Source: Lewinellaceae bacterium
GTDB taxonomy: Bacteria; Bacteroidota; Bacteroidia; Chitinophagales; Saprospiraceae
Assembly (NCBI GenBank): GCA_020636025.1
Contig: JACJYQ010000001.1
Location: 124,001 to 188,000 of the forward strand
Direction: 5' to 3'
Length of the DNA: 64,000 bases
In this document: one piece after another, positions 15,058-23,947 of the stretch
Layout of the letters: every line of letters begins with the position of its first letter
Position numbering within the stretch: the stretch's first letter is position 1
Program-made: the position numbers and the translations under genes
The notes under the pieces: generated by a model
The model's database searches: none
The model's input: only the letters and a program-made list of their open reading frames with translations
What the model was told of the DNA's origin: nothing

Positions 15058-16980
15058 ATGGAAGAGAAACGGAATAATTACAATACCACCATTGGCCTGG
15101 GGATTATTTTTCTATTGCTTTATCTCTGGATGCAAACCACCACTCCAGCTAAAACGGAGGAGCAACAGGCACAGCCAACACAGACTGAACAAACTGATAC
15201 TGCTGTTCAAAATAATGATCAGTCGAACCCACAACCGGCAGTAGCGCAGAATCCAGTCACACCGGCAAACAATAGCCCGGAGGCTCAAAATGCAGTTGCA
15301 GTAGCTCAATATGGCGTTTTTGCTGCAGCTTCTACTGGCTCCGAGCAATTGGAAGTATTGGAGAATGATCTGGTCAGGATCACTTTCTCCTCGAAGGGCG
15401 GTGTCATTAAGGAAGTATTTCTCAAGAACTACGATAAAATAAATACAGACGAATCTGGTGCAGACAAGAAATCACCCGTGCGGCTGTTGGAGGACTCAAA
15501 AAACAAGTTTGAATACGATTTGCCGGTTTCCGGAGTCGTTAATGGCAAGGTGAATTCCGGTGATCTGTATTATCAGGCGAGCAAAAACGGAAACACTATT
15601 ACTTTTCGGGCACCTGCCGGCGAGGGTCAGTATTTCGAACAGAGCTACACGCTAACGCCTGATAACTACACACTTGATTATCAGGTAAAAGCAAATGGCC
15701 TTCAGAATGTTTTTTATAAAAACGAACTGCGCCTAAACTGGGTTAATTACCTGGACAAACTGGAGCGGAATCAGCAGTACGAGCGAAATATGTCGTCCGT
15801 ATATTACAAGGTTGATACCAAGTCGACTAGCTATTGTAATTGCCGTCAGGACGATGTAAAAAGCCTGGGAGGGGAGCCGCTAAAGTGGTTCGCACACAGC
15901 AATCAGTTCTTCAATACGGCGATAGTTGCGAATAATTTCTCCTTCCTGGATTTTGTAGGAGAAACCAAGGTTTTCGATTACTCAAATGAAGACCTCAAAT
16001 TACTTAAGTCTTCTGCCCTGGTAACCCTGAACAATGGATCGGCCAACATGACGATCTACAGTGGCCCTAATGAATTCGAGCGCCTGAAAGCCCAGGGAAA
16101 TTCTTTGCAGGACATCATTCCATTTGGTGCCAGCATTTTCGGAGCGATCAATCGTTGGGTTATTCACCCTATTTTAGACATATTGTCGTTGGCATTCAGC
16201 AACAAGGGGCTGGTAATTCTCATGCTAACCCTGCTGGTTAAATTTTTGGTGTATCCGCTGACTTATCGCATGGTTTTGAGTCAATCCAAAATGTCGGCTT
16301 TGAAACCTCGTATTGACGAACTGAAAAAGAAGCACGGAGATGATCAACAGGCCATGAGCATGGAAACCATGAAGATGTACAGCGAGTTCAAGGTGAATCC
16401 GTTGGGTGGCTGTCTGCCAATCTTCCTGCAAATGCCCATTTGGTTTGCGTTGTACCGCTTCTTCCCGGCAGCCATTGAGTTCAGACAACACAGTTTCCTT
16501 TGGGCTTCCGATCTGTCTAGCTACGACAGCATTATGCAGTTGCCATTTGACCTGCCATTTGGTGCCGGCAGCCATCTGAGTCTGTTTACCATTATCTGGG
16601 TGGTTACCACACTTTGGTATACCTGGTACTCCATGAAACAAATGGATGCCACTGCCATGCAAAGCAATGATCAAATGAAGATCATGCGATACATGCAATA
16701 TACCATGCCTGTGTTTTTTATGTTCTTCTTCAATTCATTCGCTTCAGGTCTTACCCTATACCTGTGTTTCAGCAACATTCTAAACATCTTGCAGACACTG
16801 GTTACCAAGAACTATTTAATCGACAAGGATAAGATCATGGCAGAGTTGGAGGCAAATAGAGCCAAACCTAAAAAGAAAGGCGGTTGGCGCCAGCGTTTTG
16901 AAGAAACTATGAAAGAGCAGCAACGCATACAGGCCGAGCGCCAAAAACAGCAACAGCAGTCAGGGAAGAAGAAGAAATAG
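15058..16980 (+). CDS. yidC: Membrane protein insertase YidC
   Basis: YidC inserts proteins into the inner membrane alone or with SecYEG. The 640-residue protein is the Gram-negative form. It has an N-terminal anchor (TIGLGIIFLLLYLWM, about 10-25) and a variable Gln/Asn-rich linker to about residue 85. The periplasmic beta-sandwich spans about 95-360. The conserved five-helix Oxa1 core spans about 370-590 (VILMLTLLVKFLVYPLTYRMVLSQSKM, NPLGGCLPIFLQMPIWFALYRF). The tail is Lys/Gln-rich, as is usual for ribosome contact. The gene is followed by a large inverted word array and then ltaE on the same strand. Confidence 0.96.
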   Translation: MEEKRNNYNTTIGLGIIFLLLYLWMQTTTPAKTEEQQAQPTQTEQTDTAVQNNDQSNPQPAVAQNPVTPANNSPEAQNAVAVAQYGVFAAASTGSEQLEVLENDLVRITFSSKGGVIKEVFLKNYDKINTDESGADKKSPVRLLEDSKNKFEYDLPVSGVVNGKVNSGDLYYQASKNGNTITFRAPAGEGQYFEQSYTLTPDNYTLDYQVKANGLQNVFYKNELRLNWVNYLDKLERNQQYERNMSSVYYKVDTKSTSYCNCRQDDVKSLGGEPLKWFAHSNQFFNTAIVANNFSFLDFVGETKVFDYSNEDLKLLKSSALVTLNNGSANMTIYSGPNEFERLKAQGNSLQDIIPFGASIFGAINRWVIHPILDILSLAFSNKGLVILMLTLLVKFLVYPLTYRMVLSQSKMSALKPRIDELKKKHGDDQQAMSMETMKMYSEFKVNPLGGCLPIFLQMPIWFALYRFFPAAIEFRQHSFLWASDLSSYDSIMQLPFDLPFGAGSHLSLFTIIWVVTTLWYTWYSMKQMDATAMQSNDQMKIMRYMQYTMPVFFMFFFNSFASGLTLYLCFSNILNILQTLVTKNYLIDKDKIMAELEANRAKPKKKGGWRQRFEETMKEQQRIQAERQKQQQQSGKKKK

Positions 16981-16993
16981 AGAAATTTATTTT

Positions 16994-17192
16994 GAACAAG
17001 GAACAATGAACAATGAACAATGAACAACGACTCATTCTCGAGAATTAAGTTTGGAAATTCCTGGTAAGAGTCTATGCTGAGATTGCATATTTCTCATGTC
17101 ATTTACTCGTAAATACCGATTGTTCATTGTTCGTTGTTCATTATTCATTATTCATTGTTCATTATTCATTATTCGTTGTTCATTATTCATTA
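16994..17192. repeat. Inverted word array (AACAATG / ATTGTTC family) between yidC and ltaE
   Basis: The left arm (16994-17030) is a run of GAACAATGAACAATG words. The right arm (17119-17191) is the inverted set, TTGTTCATTGTTCGTTGTTC and TTATTCATTATTCATTG-type words, longer than the left one. About 85 bp of unrelated sequence separates the arms. The right arm ends 8 bp before the GTG start of ltaE, so any ltaE promoter and ribosome site must lie inside or next to the array. Confidence 0.85.
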
Positions 17193-17199
17193 ACCAAAA

Positions 17200-18216
17200 G
17201 TGATCAACCTCCTGTCAGATACCATAACCAAACCAAGCCCTGCTATGCTTCAGGCCATGATGGCTGCGGTAGTTGGGGATGATGTATTTAAGGAGGATCC
17301 TACTGTAAATGCACTTGAGGACAAGGCTGCCGGAATGTTTGGAATGGAAGCAGCCCTGTATTGCCCGAGCGGCACCATGACCAATCAGATTGCTCTGAAG
17401 ACGCACACTCGACCGCTTGACGAGGTAATATGTGATGAAATGAGCCACATTTATCAGTATGAAGTGGCGGGTTATGCTTTCAATTCCGGAATAGGCGTAA
17501 ATCTTTTAAAGGGGCAGAACGGTATTCTCTCTGCGGAGATGGTGGAGCAGGCTATTAAACCCCGTTTCGATTGGCTTCCCAAAAGCACGCTGGTAGTGCT
17601 GGAAAACACATGCAATAAGGGGGGAGGTAGTATTTATACCCTGAATACCATCCGGTTGATTAGAGGCGTTTGCCAAAAACACAAGCTATCACTACACTTG
17701 GATGGAGCCAGAATTTTTAATGCACTGGTTGAAACAGGGGATTCCACTGAAAGCATTGGGGCAGAATTCGACAGTATTTCCATTTGCTTGAGTAAAGGCC
17801 TTGGTGCGCCCGTTGGTTCTTTGCTACTTGGTACCAGGGATTTTATTGGAGAAGCCCGACGGATCAGGAAAGTAATGGGTGGAGGTATGCGACAGGCTGG
17901 TTATCTGGCTGCTGCTGGAATTTATGCGCTGGATCATCATGTTGAGAGATTAAAGGAAGACCACGAAAATGCCCGTTGTTTGGCGAAGGCCATGGAAGAC
18001 CTCAACTATATAACGAACATCAGGCCAGTGGAAACCAATATCGTGATTTTTGATATTGTGCCACCGGCTACAACACAGGAATTTTTGCAATACCTGGAAA
18101 AGAATGGGGTAAAAGGATCCGCTTTTGGTCAAAATACCATCCGTTTTGTCACCCATCTTGATGTAAATGCTGATATGATCGATAAAGCAATCAAAGTCTT
18201 ACAAGGCTTTCGATAG
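17200..18216 (+). CDS. ltaE: Low-specificity L-threonine aldolase
   Basis: LtaE is a PLP enzyme that cleaves L-threonine or L-allo-threonine to glycine and acetaldehyde. The 338-residue protein has the family start NLLSDTITKPSPAM. LHLDGARIFNA contains D168 and R171, which hold the cofactor ring and substrate. CLSKGLGAPVGS contains K199 as the likely Schiff-base lysine. The start is GTG at 17200: an in-frame TAA lies 9 bp upstream, and the next ATG would remove the conserved SDTITKP motif. Translation therefore starts directly beside the word array. Confidence 0.93.
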   Translation: MINLLSDTITKPSPAMLQAMMAAVVGDDVFKEDPTVNALEDKAAGMFGMEAALYCPSGTMTNQIALKTHTRPLDEVICDEMSHIYQYEVAGYAFNSGIGVNLLKGQNGILSAEMVEQAIKPRFDWLPKSTLVVLENTCNKGGGSIYTLNTIRLIRGVCQKHKLSLHLDGARIFNALVETGDSTESIGAEFDSISICLSKGLGAPVGSLLLGTRDFIGEARRIRKVMGGGMRQAGYLAAAGIYALDHHVERLKEDHENARCLAKAMEDLNYITNIRPVETNIVIFDIVPPATTQEFLQYLEKNGVKGSAFGQNTIRFVTHLDVNADMIDKAIKVLQGFR

Positions 18217-18287
18217 CCGCAGGACAATTCTTCGTCCAAATTCTTTTTTACAAATTCCCCGAAATAGTCCCTCTACTTTCTATTACC

Positions 18288-19868
18288 ATGTCAAATTTTA
18301 TTTCTGAACTCGAGCGCCGCCGAACCTTCGCCATTGTTGCTCACCCGGATGCGGGTAAAACTACCCTCACCGAAAAGCTTCTGTTATTCGGTGGAGCCAT
18401 TCAAACTGCCGGGGCAGTAAAAAGCAACAAAATCAAGAAAAGCACGGTATCGGATTTTATGGATATCGAGCGGCAAAGGGGTATTTCGGTAAGTACTTCT
18501 GTTATGGGTTTCGAATATCGTGATCTACAAATCAACATTTTGGATACACCGGGTCACGAAGATTTTGCGGAAGATACTTACCGGACACTTACTGCGGTGG
18601 ACTCGGCCGTTGTGGTAGTTGATGTGGCCAATGGTGTGGAAAAGCAAACTGAAAAGCTCACCAAGGTGTGCCGAATGCGGGATACTCCGATGATTTTCTT
18701 TGTGAATAAGCTCGATCGTGAAGGGCTGGATGGCTTTGACTTGTTGGATGAAATCGAACAGAAGCTGGATGTGAAGGTTCGCCCACTTTCATGGCCAATC
18801 GGAATGGGGCAGCGATTCAAAGGAGTGTATAACCTTTTTGAGAAAAAACTGGTACTCTTTCATTCACACGGCAAACAAGAGGAAGAGGAGATCATCGTAT
18901 TTAAAGACCTTGCCAGTCCGGACCTGGAAAAACATATTGGCGATACTCCTGCAAGAGAATTGCGCGAGGAGGTTGAAATGATTGAAGCCGTTTATCCTGA
19001 ATTTAAGCGGGAGGATTATTTAAATGGTGAAATATGCCCGGTATTCTTTGGTTCAGCGGTCAACAACTTTGGTGTAAAGGAAATGCTCGATTGTTTCGTG
19101 GAAATAGCGCCAACACCTTTGCCGCGCATTGCAGAAGAGCGCCTGGTACACCCTGAAGAGGATAAGATGACGGGATTCGTATTTAAGATCTTTGCCAACA
19201 TGGATCCCAAACACAGAGACCGCATCGCTTTTTTACGGATTTGTTCCGGTAAATTTGAGCGTAATACTAATTACAGACACATTCGTCTCGGAAGGGATTT
19301 TAAGTTTCCTGCCCCAACCATGTTTATGGCTTCAAAAAAGACCCTGCTGGAAGAAGCCTATCCGGGAGATGTAGTGGGCTTGTACGATTCCGGCAATTTC
19401 AAAATAGGTGATACACTAACGGAAGGGGAAGATCTGCACTTCAAAGGCATCCCCGCATTTTCTCCTGAACAGTTCCGTTATGTGGAGAATGCTGACCCGC
19501 TTAAAACCAAACAGTTTGCCAAAGGCCTCGACCAGCTTATGGATGAGGGTGTAGCGCAAATGTTCACCAGAAAAAGCGATGGCAGACGCATCATTGGCAC
19601 AGTTGGTCAACTCCAGTTTGAAGTTATTCAACACCGCCTGGAAAGCGAGTACAATGCAAAATGTGTGTACGAGGCCGTAAATCTGCACAAAGCCTGTTGG
19701 GTGCATTCAGACGACAAAAAAGCCATGGAAGAGTTTTTGGATCGCCGCAAAAGAGACATCGCCATCGACAGCGAAGGCGCCACGGTTTTCCTCGCTGAAA
19801 CTGCATGGGTGCTGCAAACTGCGCAAGAGAACTTTCCCAAAATCGAATTCAGATTTACAAGCGAGTGA
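18288..19868 (+). CDS. prfC: Peptide chain release factor 3
   Basis: RF3 is a GTPase that removes RF1/RF2 from the ribosome after termination. The 526-residue product (E. coli RF3 is similar) has the G1 loop AHPDAGKTTLTE, switch region RQRGISVSTSVM, G3 DTPGHEDF and G4 NKLDRE, then the class-specific domains II and III. SVSTSVMGFEY is typical of RF3 and separates it from EF-G. It follows ltaE by 71 bp on the same strand. Downstream is a word array and the convergent permease gene. Confidence 0.96.
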   Translation: MSNFISELERRRTFAIVAHPDAGKTTLTEKLLLFGGAIQTAGAVKSNKIKKSTVSDFMDIERQRGISVSTSVMGFEYRDLQINILDTPGHEDFAEDTYRTLTAVDSAVVVVDVANGVEKQTEKLTKVCRMRDTPMIFFVNKLDREGLDGFDLLDEIEQKLDVKVRPLSWPIGMGQRFKGVYNLFEKKLVLFHSHGKQEEEEIIVFKDLASPDLEKHIGDTPARELREEVEMIEAVYPEFKREDYLNGEICPVFFGSAVNNFGVKEMLDCFVEIAPTPLPRIAEERLVHPEEDKMTGFVFKIFANMDPKHRDRIAFLRICSGKFERNTNYRHIRLGRDFKFPAPTMFMASKKTLLEEAYPGDVVGLYDSGNFKIGDTLTEGEDLHFKGIPAFSPEQFRYVENADPLKTKQFAKGLDQLMDEGVAQMFTRKSDGRRIIGTVGQLQFEVIQHRLESEYNAKCVYEAVNLHKACWVHSDDKKAMEEFLDRRKRDIAIDSEGATVFLAETAWVLQTAQENFPKIEFRFTSE

Positions 19869-19870
19869 TT

Positions 19871-20075
19871 ATCAATGTATCAATTAACCAATGCGAAATG
19901 TAACAATGCGAAATGTAACAATGCGAAATTACAATTTGAAGTAGTATTTGTTTTTAGTTACAACATGAATATTTAGTTTTCAATAATGTAACAAAATCCG
20001 ATCTATACAATATTGTAGCATTGATACATTGTTACATTTCGCATTGATACATTGGATTATTTCGCATTGGTTAAT
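19871..20075. repeat. Inverted word array (AATGCGAAAT family) between prfC and the permease
   Basis: The left arm (19871-19930) has three AATGCGAAAT words spaced by TGTAAC, preceded by TATCAATGTATCAATTAACC. The right arm (20019-20075) contains the inverted words CATTTCGCATTGATACATT and ATTTCGCATTGGTTAATT. The right arm runs past the permease stop (20057-20059) and supplies its last six or seven codons. The 19-mer CATTTCGCATTGATACATT recurs exactly at 38140-38158. Confidence 0.85.
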
Positions 20076-21982
20076 TTGCTATTCGCGTATCCATATCCAA
20101 AGTAGATCATCAATCCGGCAACGAGCCAGATGAAGAAGCCCATCCAGCTGTGGGCCGGAATTTGAGCCATCATGTAGAAGCAGGATACCAACCCGAGAAT
20201 GGGTATTAGCGACAGGTTGTGACGGAATGCAGGAATGACCAGGATTAGACAGGTAATGGTAAATAACCACATCGGGATTTTGTGTTGAAAAAGCGACCAG
20301 CCCGAGTTGTATTTTAATGATTCTGAAACCGGTAATTGAGTTACCAACTGCTTGTAGTTGTCATTTTCCAATCCATCCAGATATGTAGTTAATACAGATC
20401 CTGCATTGGCAAAGCCCGCGCTATCCCGCTGAGCTATGAAATTCTGAACTGCCGGAATTTCAGATTCTGGGATTTTATGGAGGAGGTCTTCCACTCCAAA
20501 CATTTCTTTTTCATTGGTTAACCAGGCTTTTGTATCATCACCCATTTTGGTAAACAAAAATACACCGGCAGCCAACAAGAGTGCAGGGTACACATATTTT
20601 GCATTTACATAAGGCGTTTTGAATTTGCCTTTTGGAGCATCCCCGCTTATTTGCAGTTTCAGCACACCTCCACAAACCAGTACAAAGGCAAATAAGGTAC
20701 CCATGCTGCACAAATCAAGTACCGTATCGCTGGGAATAAAAAGCATGGGAACCACCACAAACAAACCGGTGATGATGGTAGCAAAAGAAGGTGTTTTGTA
20801 TTTCGGGTGGATGTAGGAGAAGCGCTTTGGCAGCAAACCGTCGCGACTCATGGTCATCCAGATACGTGGCTGACCAAGCTGGAATACCAGGAAAACGCCA
20901 GCCATGGCAACTATGGCGCTTACGGCAATGATCCCTGAAAACCAGCGTAGGTTGATCTTTTCAAAAACGTATGCCAATGGATCATTTACATTCAGTTCCT
21001 GATAATTGACCATACCGGTTAGTACCAACGCAATGATGATGTATAATACCGTGCAGATGATGATGGCATACAACATCGCCCTGGGCAAATCCCGTTGCGG
21101 GTTTTTACATTCTTCTGCGGTCGTTGATAAGGCATCAAAACCGATATAGGCAAAGAAAACGGAGGAAACACCAGCCATCACGCCTCCAAATCCATTTGGC
21201 GCAAAAGGATGCCAGTTTTCGGTATTGACATAGCCTGCTCCTACAATAATCACCAACAATACAACGAGGAGTTTTAGGACCACCATGATATTTCCGGCTG
21301 TCTTCGACTCTTTCATACCGATATATACCAGAGCCGTAATCAGAATCGACATGATGATCGCCGGTATGTCCAGAATGATCCGTAGGCCGCCCAGCATTGG
21401 AGCGCTTTTCCAGGCTTCCATGTTTTCCACGGTGGCATCGGTGAGTTCAGAGGCTGCTGTGCCGCCTTTTAATAAGGCCATGGCGCTGTTGTAACCATCC
21501 TTGGCAGACACATAATCTGTTGTTGCCCAGGCCGGTATGTGCCAGCCGGAGCTGTCACAAAGGCTGGTGAAATAGCTTGACCAGGAGACAGCCACAGTGA
21601 TGTTTCCCACCGCATATTCCATTACCAGCGCCCAGCCAATGATCCAGGCAATCAATTCGCCAAAAGCCACATAGGAGTAAGTATAGGCACTACCAGAAAC
21701 CGGCAGCATAGAGGCGAACTCTGCGTAGGCAAAGGCAGCAAAACCACAGGCCATAGCGGTGAAAATGAATAGAAACACGACTGCTGGACCGCCATTGAAA
21801 CTGGCCGAACCAATGGTGCTGAAAATTCCTGCGCCGATAATGGCTGCTATGCCAAGGGCAGTTAAATCACGTACGCTTAGGTTTTTGTCGAGGCCACCGG
21901 TGCCATGTATATCTTCCTGACGTGCAGAAGAAATAGCATCGTCGATTGATTTTTTGCGGAATAAATTGTTGAGGAAAGCCAT
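20057..21982 (-). CDS. APC family amino-acid permease (cationic amino-acid transporter type)
   Basis: The protein (641 residues from the ATG at 21982) is a multi-pass inner-membrane transporter of the amino acid-polyamine-organocation superfamily. The first helix has the substrate-binding GIAAIIGAGIFSTIG, and the pattern continues with CGFAAFAYAEFASMLPVSGSAYTYSY, the CAT-subfamily signature. About twelve to fourteen hydrophobic segments are visible, with two long soluble loops (about 165-205 and 480-550) unusual for the basic fold. The substrate is unknown; cationic or neutral amino acids are likely. I prefer the ATG at 21982, which gives MAFLNNLFRKKSIDDA, over one 33 bp earlier. Its last residues (LTNAK) are encoded by word-array sequence. 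Confidence 0.88.
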   Translation of the reverse strand: MAFLNNLFRKKSIDDAISSARQEDIHGTGGLDKNLSVRDLTALGIAAIIGAGIFSTIGSASFNGGPAVVFLFIFTAMACGFAAFAYAEFASMLPVSGSAYTYSYVAFGELIAWIIGWALVMEYAVGNITVAVSWSSYFTSLCDSSGWHIPAWATTDYVSAKDGYNSAMALLKGGTAASELTDATVENMEAWKSAPMLGGLRIILDIPAIIMSILITALVYIGMKESKTAGNIMVVLKLLVVLLVIIVGAGYVNTENWHPFAPNGFGGVMAGVSSVFFAYIGFDALSTTAEECKNPQRDLPRAMLYAIIICTVLYIIIALVLTGMVNYQELNVNDPLAYVFEKINLRWFSGIIAVSAIVAMAGVFLVFQLGQPRIWMTMSRDGLLPKRFSYIHPKYKTPSFATIITGLFVVVPMLFIPSDTVLDLCSMGTLFAFVLVCGGVLKLQISGDAPKGKFKTPYVNAKYVYPALLLAAGVFLFTKMGDDTKAWLTNEKEMFGVEDLLHKIPESEIPAVQNFIAQRDSAGFANAGSVLTTYLDGLENDNYKQLVTQLPVSESLKYNSGWSLFQHKIPMWLFTITCLILVIPAFRHNLSLIPILGLVSCFYMMAQIPAHSWMGFFIWLVAGLMIYFGYGYANSKLTNAK

Positions 21983-22060
21983 AGGAATTAGGTCGATGTT
22001 GTTTTCAGGGAGCAATGTAGGCTTTTCCCTAAAAACATCAGCTTTTCAATGTGGCAATCC

Positions 22061-22076
22061 TTCAACCAGGGTTGAA
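22061..22076. promoter_or_regulatory. Palindrome TTCAACC-AG-GGTTGAA upstream of the permease
   Basis: This perfect 7+2+7 dyad lies 79 bp upstream of the permease start and could be a binding site for a dimeric repressor or activator. No regulator gene is nearby and no second copy was noticed. A TACATTGC element (minus strand, 22012-22019) might be the permease -7 box. The remainder of 22016-22495 holds the 51-bp tandem repeat and a small direct repeat, no gene. Confidence 0.3.
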
Positions 22077-22130
22077 TGAAACCGCTTATTTTACTATTAA
22101 AAAGTGCAGAGCGCCAAAATGTCCACTTGC

Positions 22131-22329
22131 CGCGCTTGTGTCTTTTTTGACCAAGCGCAACACAACGTGAGATGTTTACGCCGCGCTTGCGTCTTTTTTG
22201 ACCAAGCGCACGCAACGTGAGATGTTTACGCCGCGCTTGTGTCTTTTTTGACCAAGCGCAACACAACGTGAGATGTTTACGCCGCGCTTGCGTCTTTTTT
22301 GACCAAGCGCAACACAACGTGAGATGTTA
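22131..22329. repeat. Four-copy 51-bp tandem repeat upstream of the permease
   Basis: Units begin at 22131, 22182, 22232 and 22283 with lengths 51, 50, 51 and a partial 47 bp. Each has GCGCTTG and CAAGCGC, inverted across a T-rich loop (GTCTTTTTTGAC), then an ACACAA or ACGCAA box and CGTGAGATGTTTACGC. Units differ mainly at TTGTGT versus TTGCGT and at ACACAA versus ACGCAA. There is no spacer variation, so it is not a CRISPR. It does not look coding. Confidence 0.9.
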
Positions 22330-22446
22330 GCATATTTTGTTAGGTTATAAGTAGCACATCTGGTTTGGCCATTTGCTATATTAATTAACCCTGACTACTC
22401 ACGTTCCGTGCACCTGGTAATAAGACACAAGCACGGCGAAACTTTT

Positions 22447-22480
22447 CATTCTGCAATTTGCGATCTGCATTCTGCAATTT
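22447..22480. repeat. Short direct word repeat after the DUF2911 gene
   Basis: CATTCTGCAATTT occurs at 22447-22459 and 22468-22480, joined by GCGATCTG, 15 bp beyond the stop of the minus-strand DUF2911 gene. It resembles the other word arrays but has no inverted arm. Confidence 0.5.
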
Positions 22481-22495
22481 TATCAGCCATTTCTC

Positions 22496-23587
22496 CTATT
22501 TCATGGCATCCAATTGCTTCAGATATTTCTCTGAATTTGCCTTTACATTGGGCGCGGGATTCAGGCTCAGCGATTTCTTGAAGCTTTTAATCGCATTCGC
22601 CTTATCATCGCTCAAAGCATAGGCCTCACCGAGGCTGTCCCAGGCATTGGCACTCTCAGGATGCTTTTCGGTATTCAGTTTCATGATCTTTATGGCTTCT
22701 TTGTTTTTACTCGCATTCAAAAGTTGATAGCCATAGGCATTGAGTTCTGTTTCTGTAGCATTTGGAAGCGCTTCGGTCATGATTTTCTCAGCTTCGGCTT
22801 CCTTGCCCATGGTTCTCAGTATGCCTGCTTTTATGCTCAGGGTATTGAAATTTTTATTTTGAGCAATGGCCTGGTCAATCCAACTAACAGCCTGCTCCAG
22901 GTTCACTTTGTTTTGCCAGGCATAATTGGCAGCGCTTGACCAGCCCTGCCAGTTGAAACCTACTGTGCTTTTTAACTCCTGTGCAGCATTGGCCATGACT
23001 ATGCCATCCACATCAAATTCAATAGGCATTACAAACTGTTTCTTTTCCCAGTTCAGCACAAGTTCAGCGCTGTTTTTATCCATATTGATGAAATCATACG
23101 TGAGCAATTCAGTTAAGGGGATTTCCCTTGTTTGAATTTTTGCACGCATCTGATCCTGCTTTGGGTCATAAAAGAAACTGCCCCAGGAACGGTGGTCTTT
23201 TGACAAAATAACTTCCCCTGAATTGTCTTCATTAATGACGAGAAATAATCCGTACGTGCCTGCGGGAACCATTGTACCACAAATCTTCGCTTCATGGTTC
23301 AGGGTGAGGGTGGTGTTTTCATTTGCGCCAGCGCGCCATGGAGCTGAATTGCCGGTGCCAAATCCCTGAACATTCCAGCCATAAGGAACCAGTCGGCCCC
23401 AAATTACCCGACCGCGGACTGAAGGGCGGGAATAATTGACAGTAACTCTGGATATGCCAATGGTTTGACTTACTTCGGCGGCCGGACTTGGAGTTCTGGG
23501 GGTCGTGATGCCTTGTGAATTAGCATTGGTATAACCAAGAAGGGCGATGCAAATCAGCAGTAAAAAGGTATTCAATTTGTTTTTCAT
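22496..23587 (-). CDS. Secreted DUF2911 protein with TPR tail
   Basis: The 363-residue product (ATG at 23587) begins with a signal peptide, MKNKLNTFLLLICIALLGYT to NANS. A DUF2911 domain spans about residues 25-185 (RTPSPAAEVSQTIG, VNYSRPSVRGRVIWG, WRAGANENTTL, PAGTYGLFLV). A C-terminal run of TPR-like helices covers about 215-360 (KAGILRTMGKEAEAEKIM, AWDSLGEAYALSDDKANAIKSFKKSLSLNP). DUF2911 proteins are common periplasmic or secreted Bacteroidota proteins without known function. The frame's earlier ATG at 23695 would add 36 residues ahead of the signal peptide and is rejected. Confidence 0.88.
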   Translation of the reverse strand: MKNKLNTFLLLICIALLGYTNANSQGITTPRTPSPAAEVSQTIGISRVTVNYSRPSVRGRVIWGRLVPYGWNVQGFGTGNSAPWRAGANENTTLTLNHEAKICGTMVPAGTYGLFLVINEDNSGEVILSKDHRSWGSFFYDPKQDQMRAKIQTREIPLTELLTYDFINMDKNSAELVLNWEKKQFVMPIEFDVDGIVMANAAQELKSTVGFNWQGWSSAANYAWQNKVNLEQAVSWIDQAIAQNKNFNTLSIKAGILRTMGKEAEAEKIMTEALPNATETELNAYGYQLLNASKNKEAIKIMKLNTEKHPESANAWDSLGEAYALSDDKANAIKSFKKSLSLNPAPNVKANSEKYLKQLDAMK

Positions 23588-23947
23588 GTGCTTTAATTTA
23601 TTTGAATGAATGTTTGAAATCACGTCGGAGAAAGACAATTTCCTTGTAATTTGCTGACTATTAAAGCACGAGAAAAAATTGATAGACCAAGTCAATTGAT
23701 GCCCTGGTGATTAGCGGGTTTGTTGCCCTCGTTAACTGGCTGATCAACCAACCAAATTGAAAATTAATAAATCATTAACGATATGCCATTCATGTAATCT
23801 TTGTCATTCAGGCATCTACATGGAGCAGGTTTGGCAAACTTGCATTTTAAATTATCGAACGACTGAACTTTTGAATGCTAAAAGACTTTTGTAAAAACCT
23901 GTATTCAACAAGTCAACACATCTTATTCATTTGAAGCACCATAAAAC
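23588..23947. other. Divergent intergenic region without a visible gene
   Basis: This 360-bp AT-rich region separates the DUF2911 gene from the alpha-2-macroglobulin gene and must hold both promoters. Only weak elements are seen (TTTG at 23870 with a poor -7 partner; GACTTTTG at 23884). There is no word array, hairpin or RNA gene that I can support. Confidence 0.5.

Noticed and set aside
14829..15077. 82-residue frame between the dehydrogenase gene and yidC
   Set aside because: It overlaps the yidC start and carries the candidate promoter; no start signal or family.
16981..17199. IS element or integration scar between yidC and ltaE
   Set aside because: No transposase, target-site duplication or terminal repeats; the inverted words match the array class.
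21988..22317. 109-residue open frame on the minus strand covering the 51-bp repeats
   Set aside because: It is open only because of the repeat period; it has no plausible start signal and its peptide repeats (AWSKKTQARRKHLTL) look like a by-product. It also overlaps the permease start.
22131..22329. CRISPR-like array
   Set aside because: Units are contiguous 50-51 bp tandem copies with no variable spacers and no cas genes nearby.
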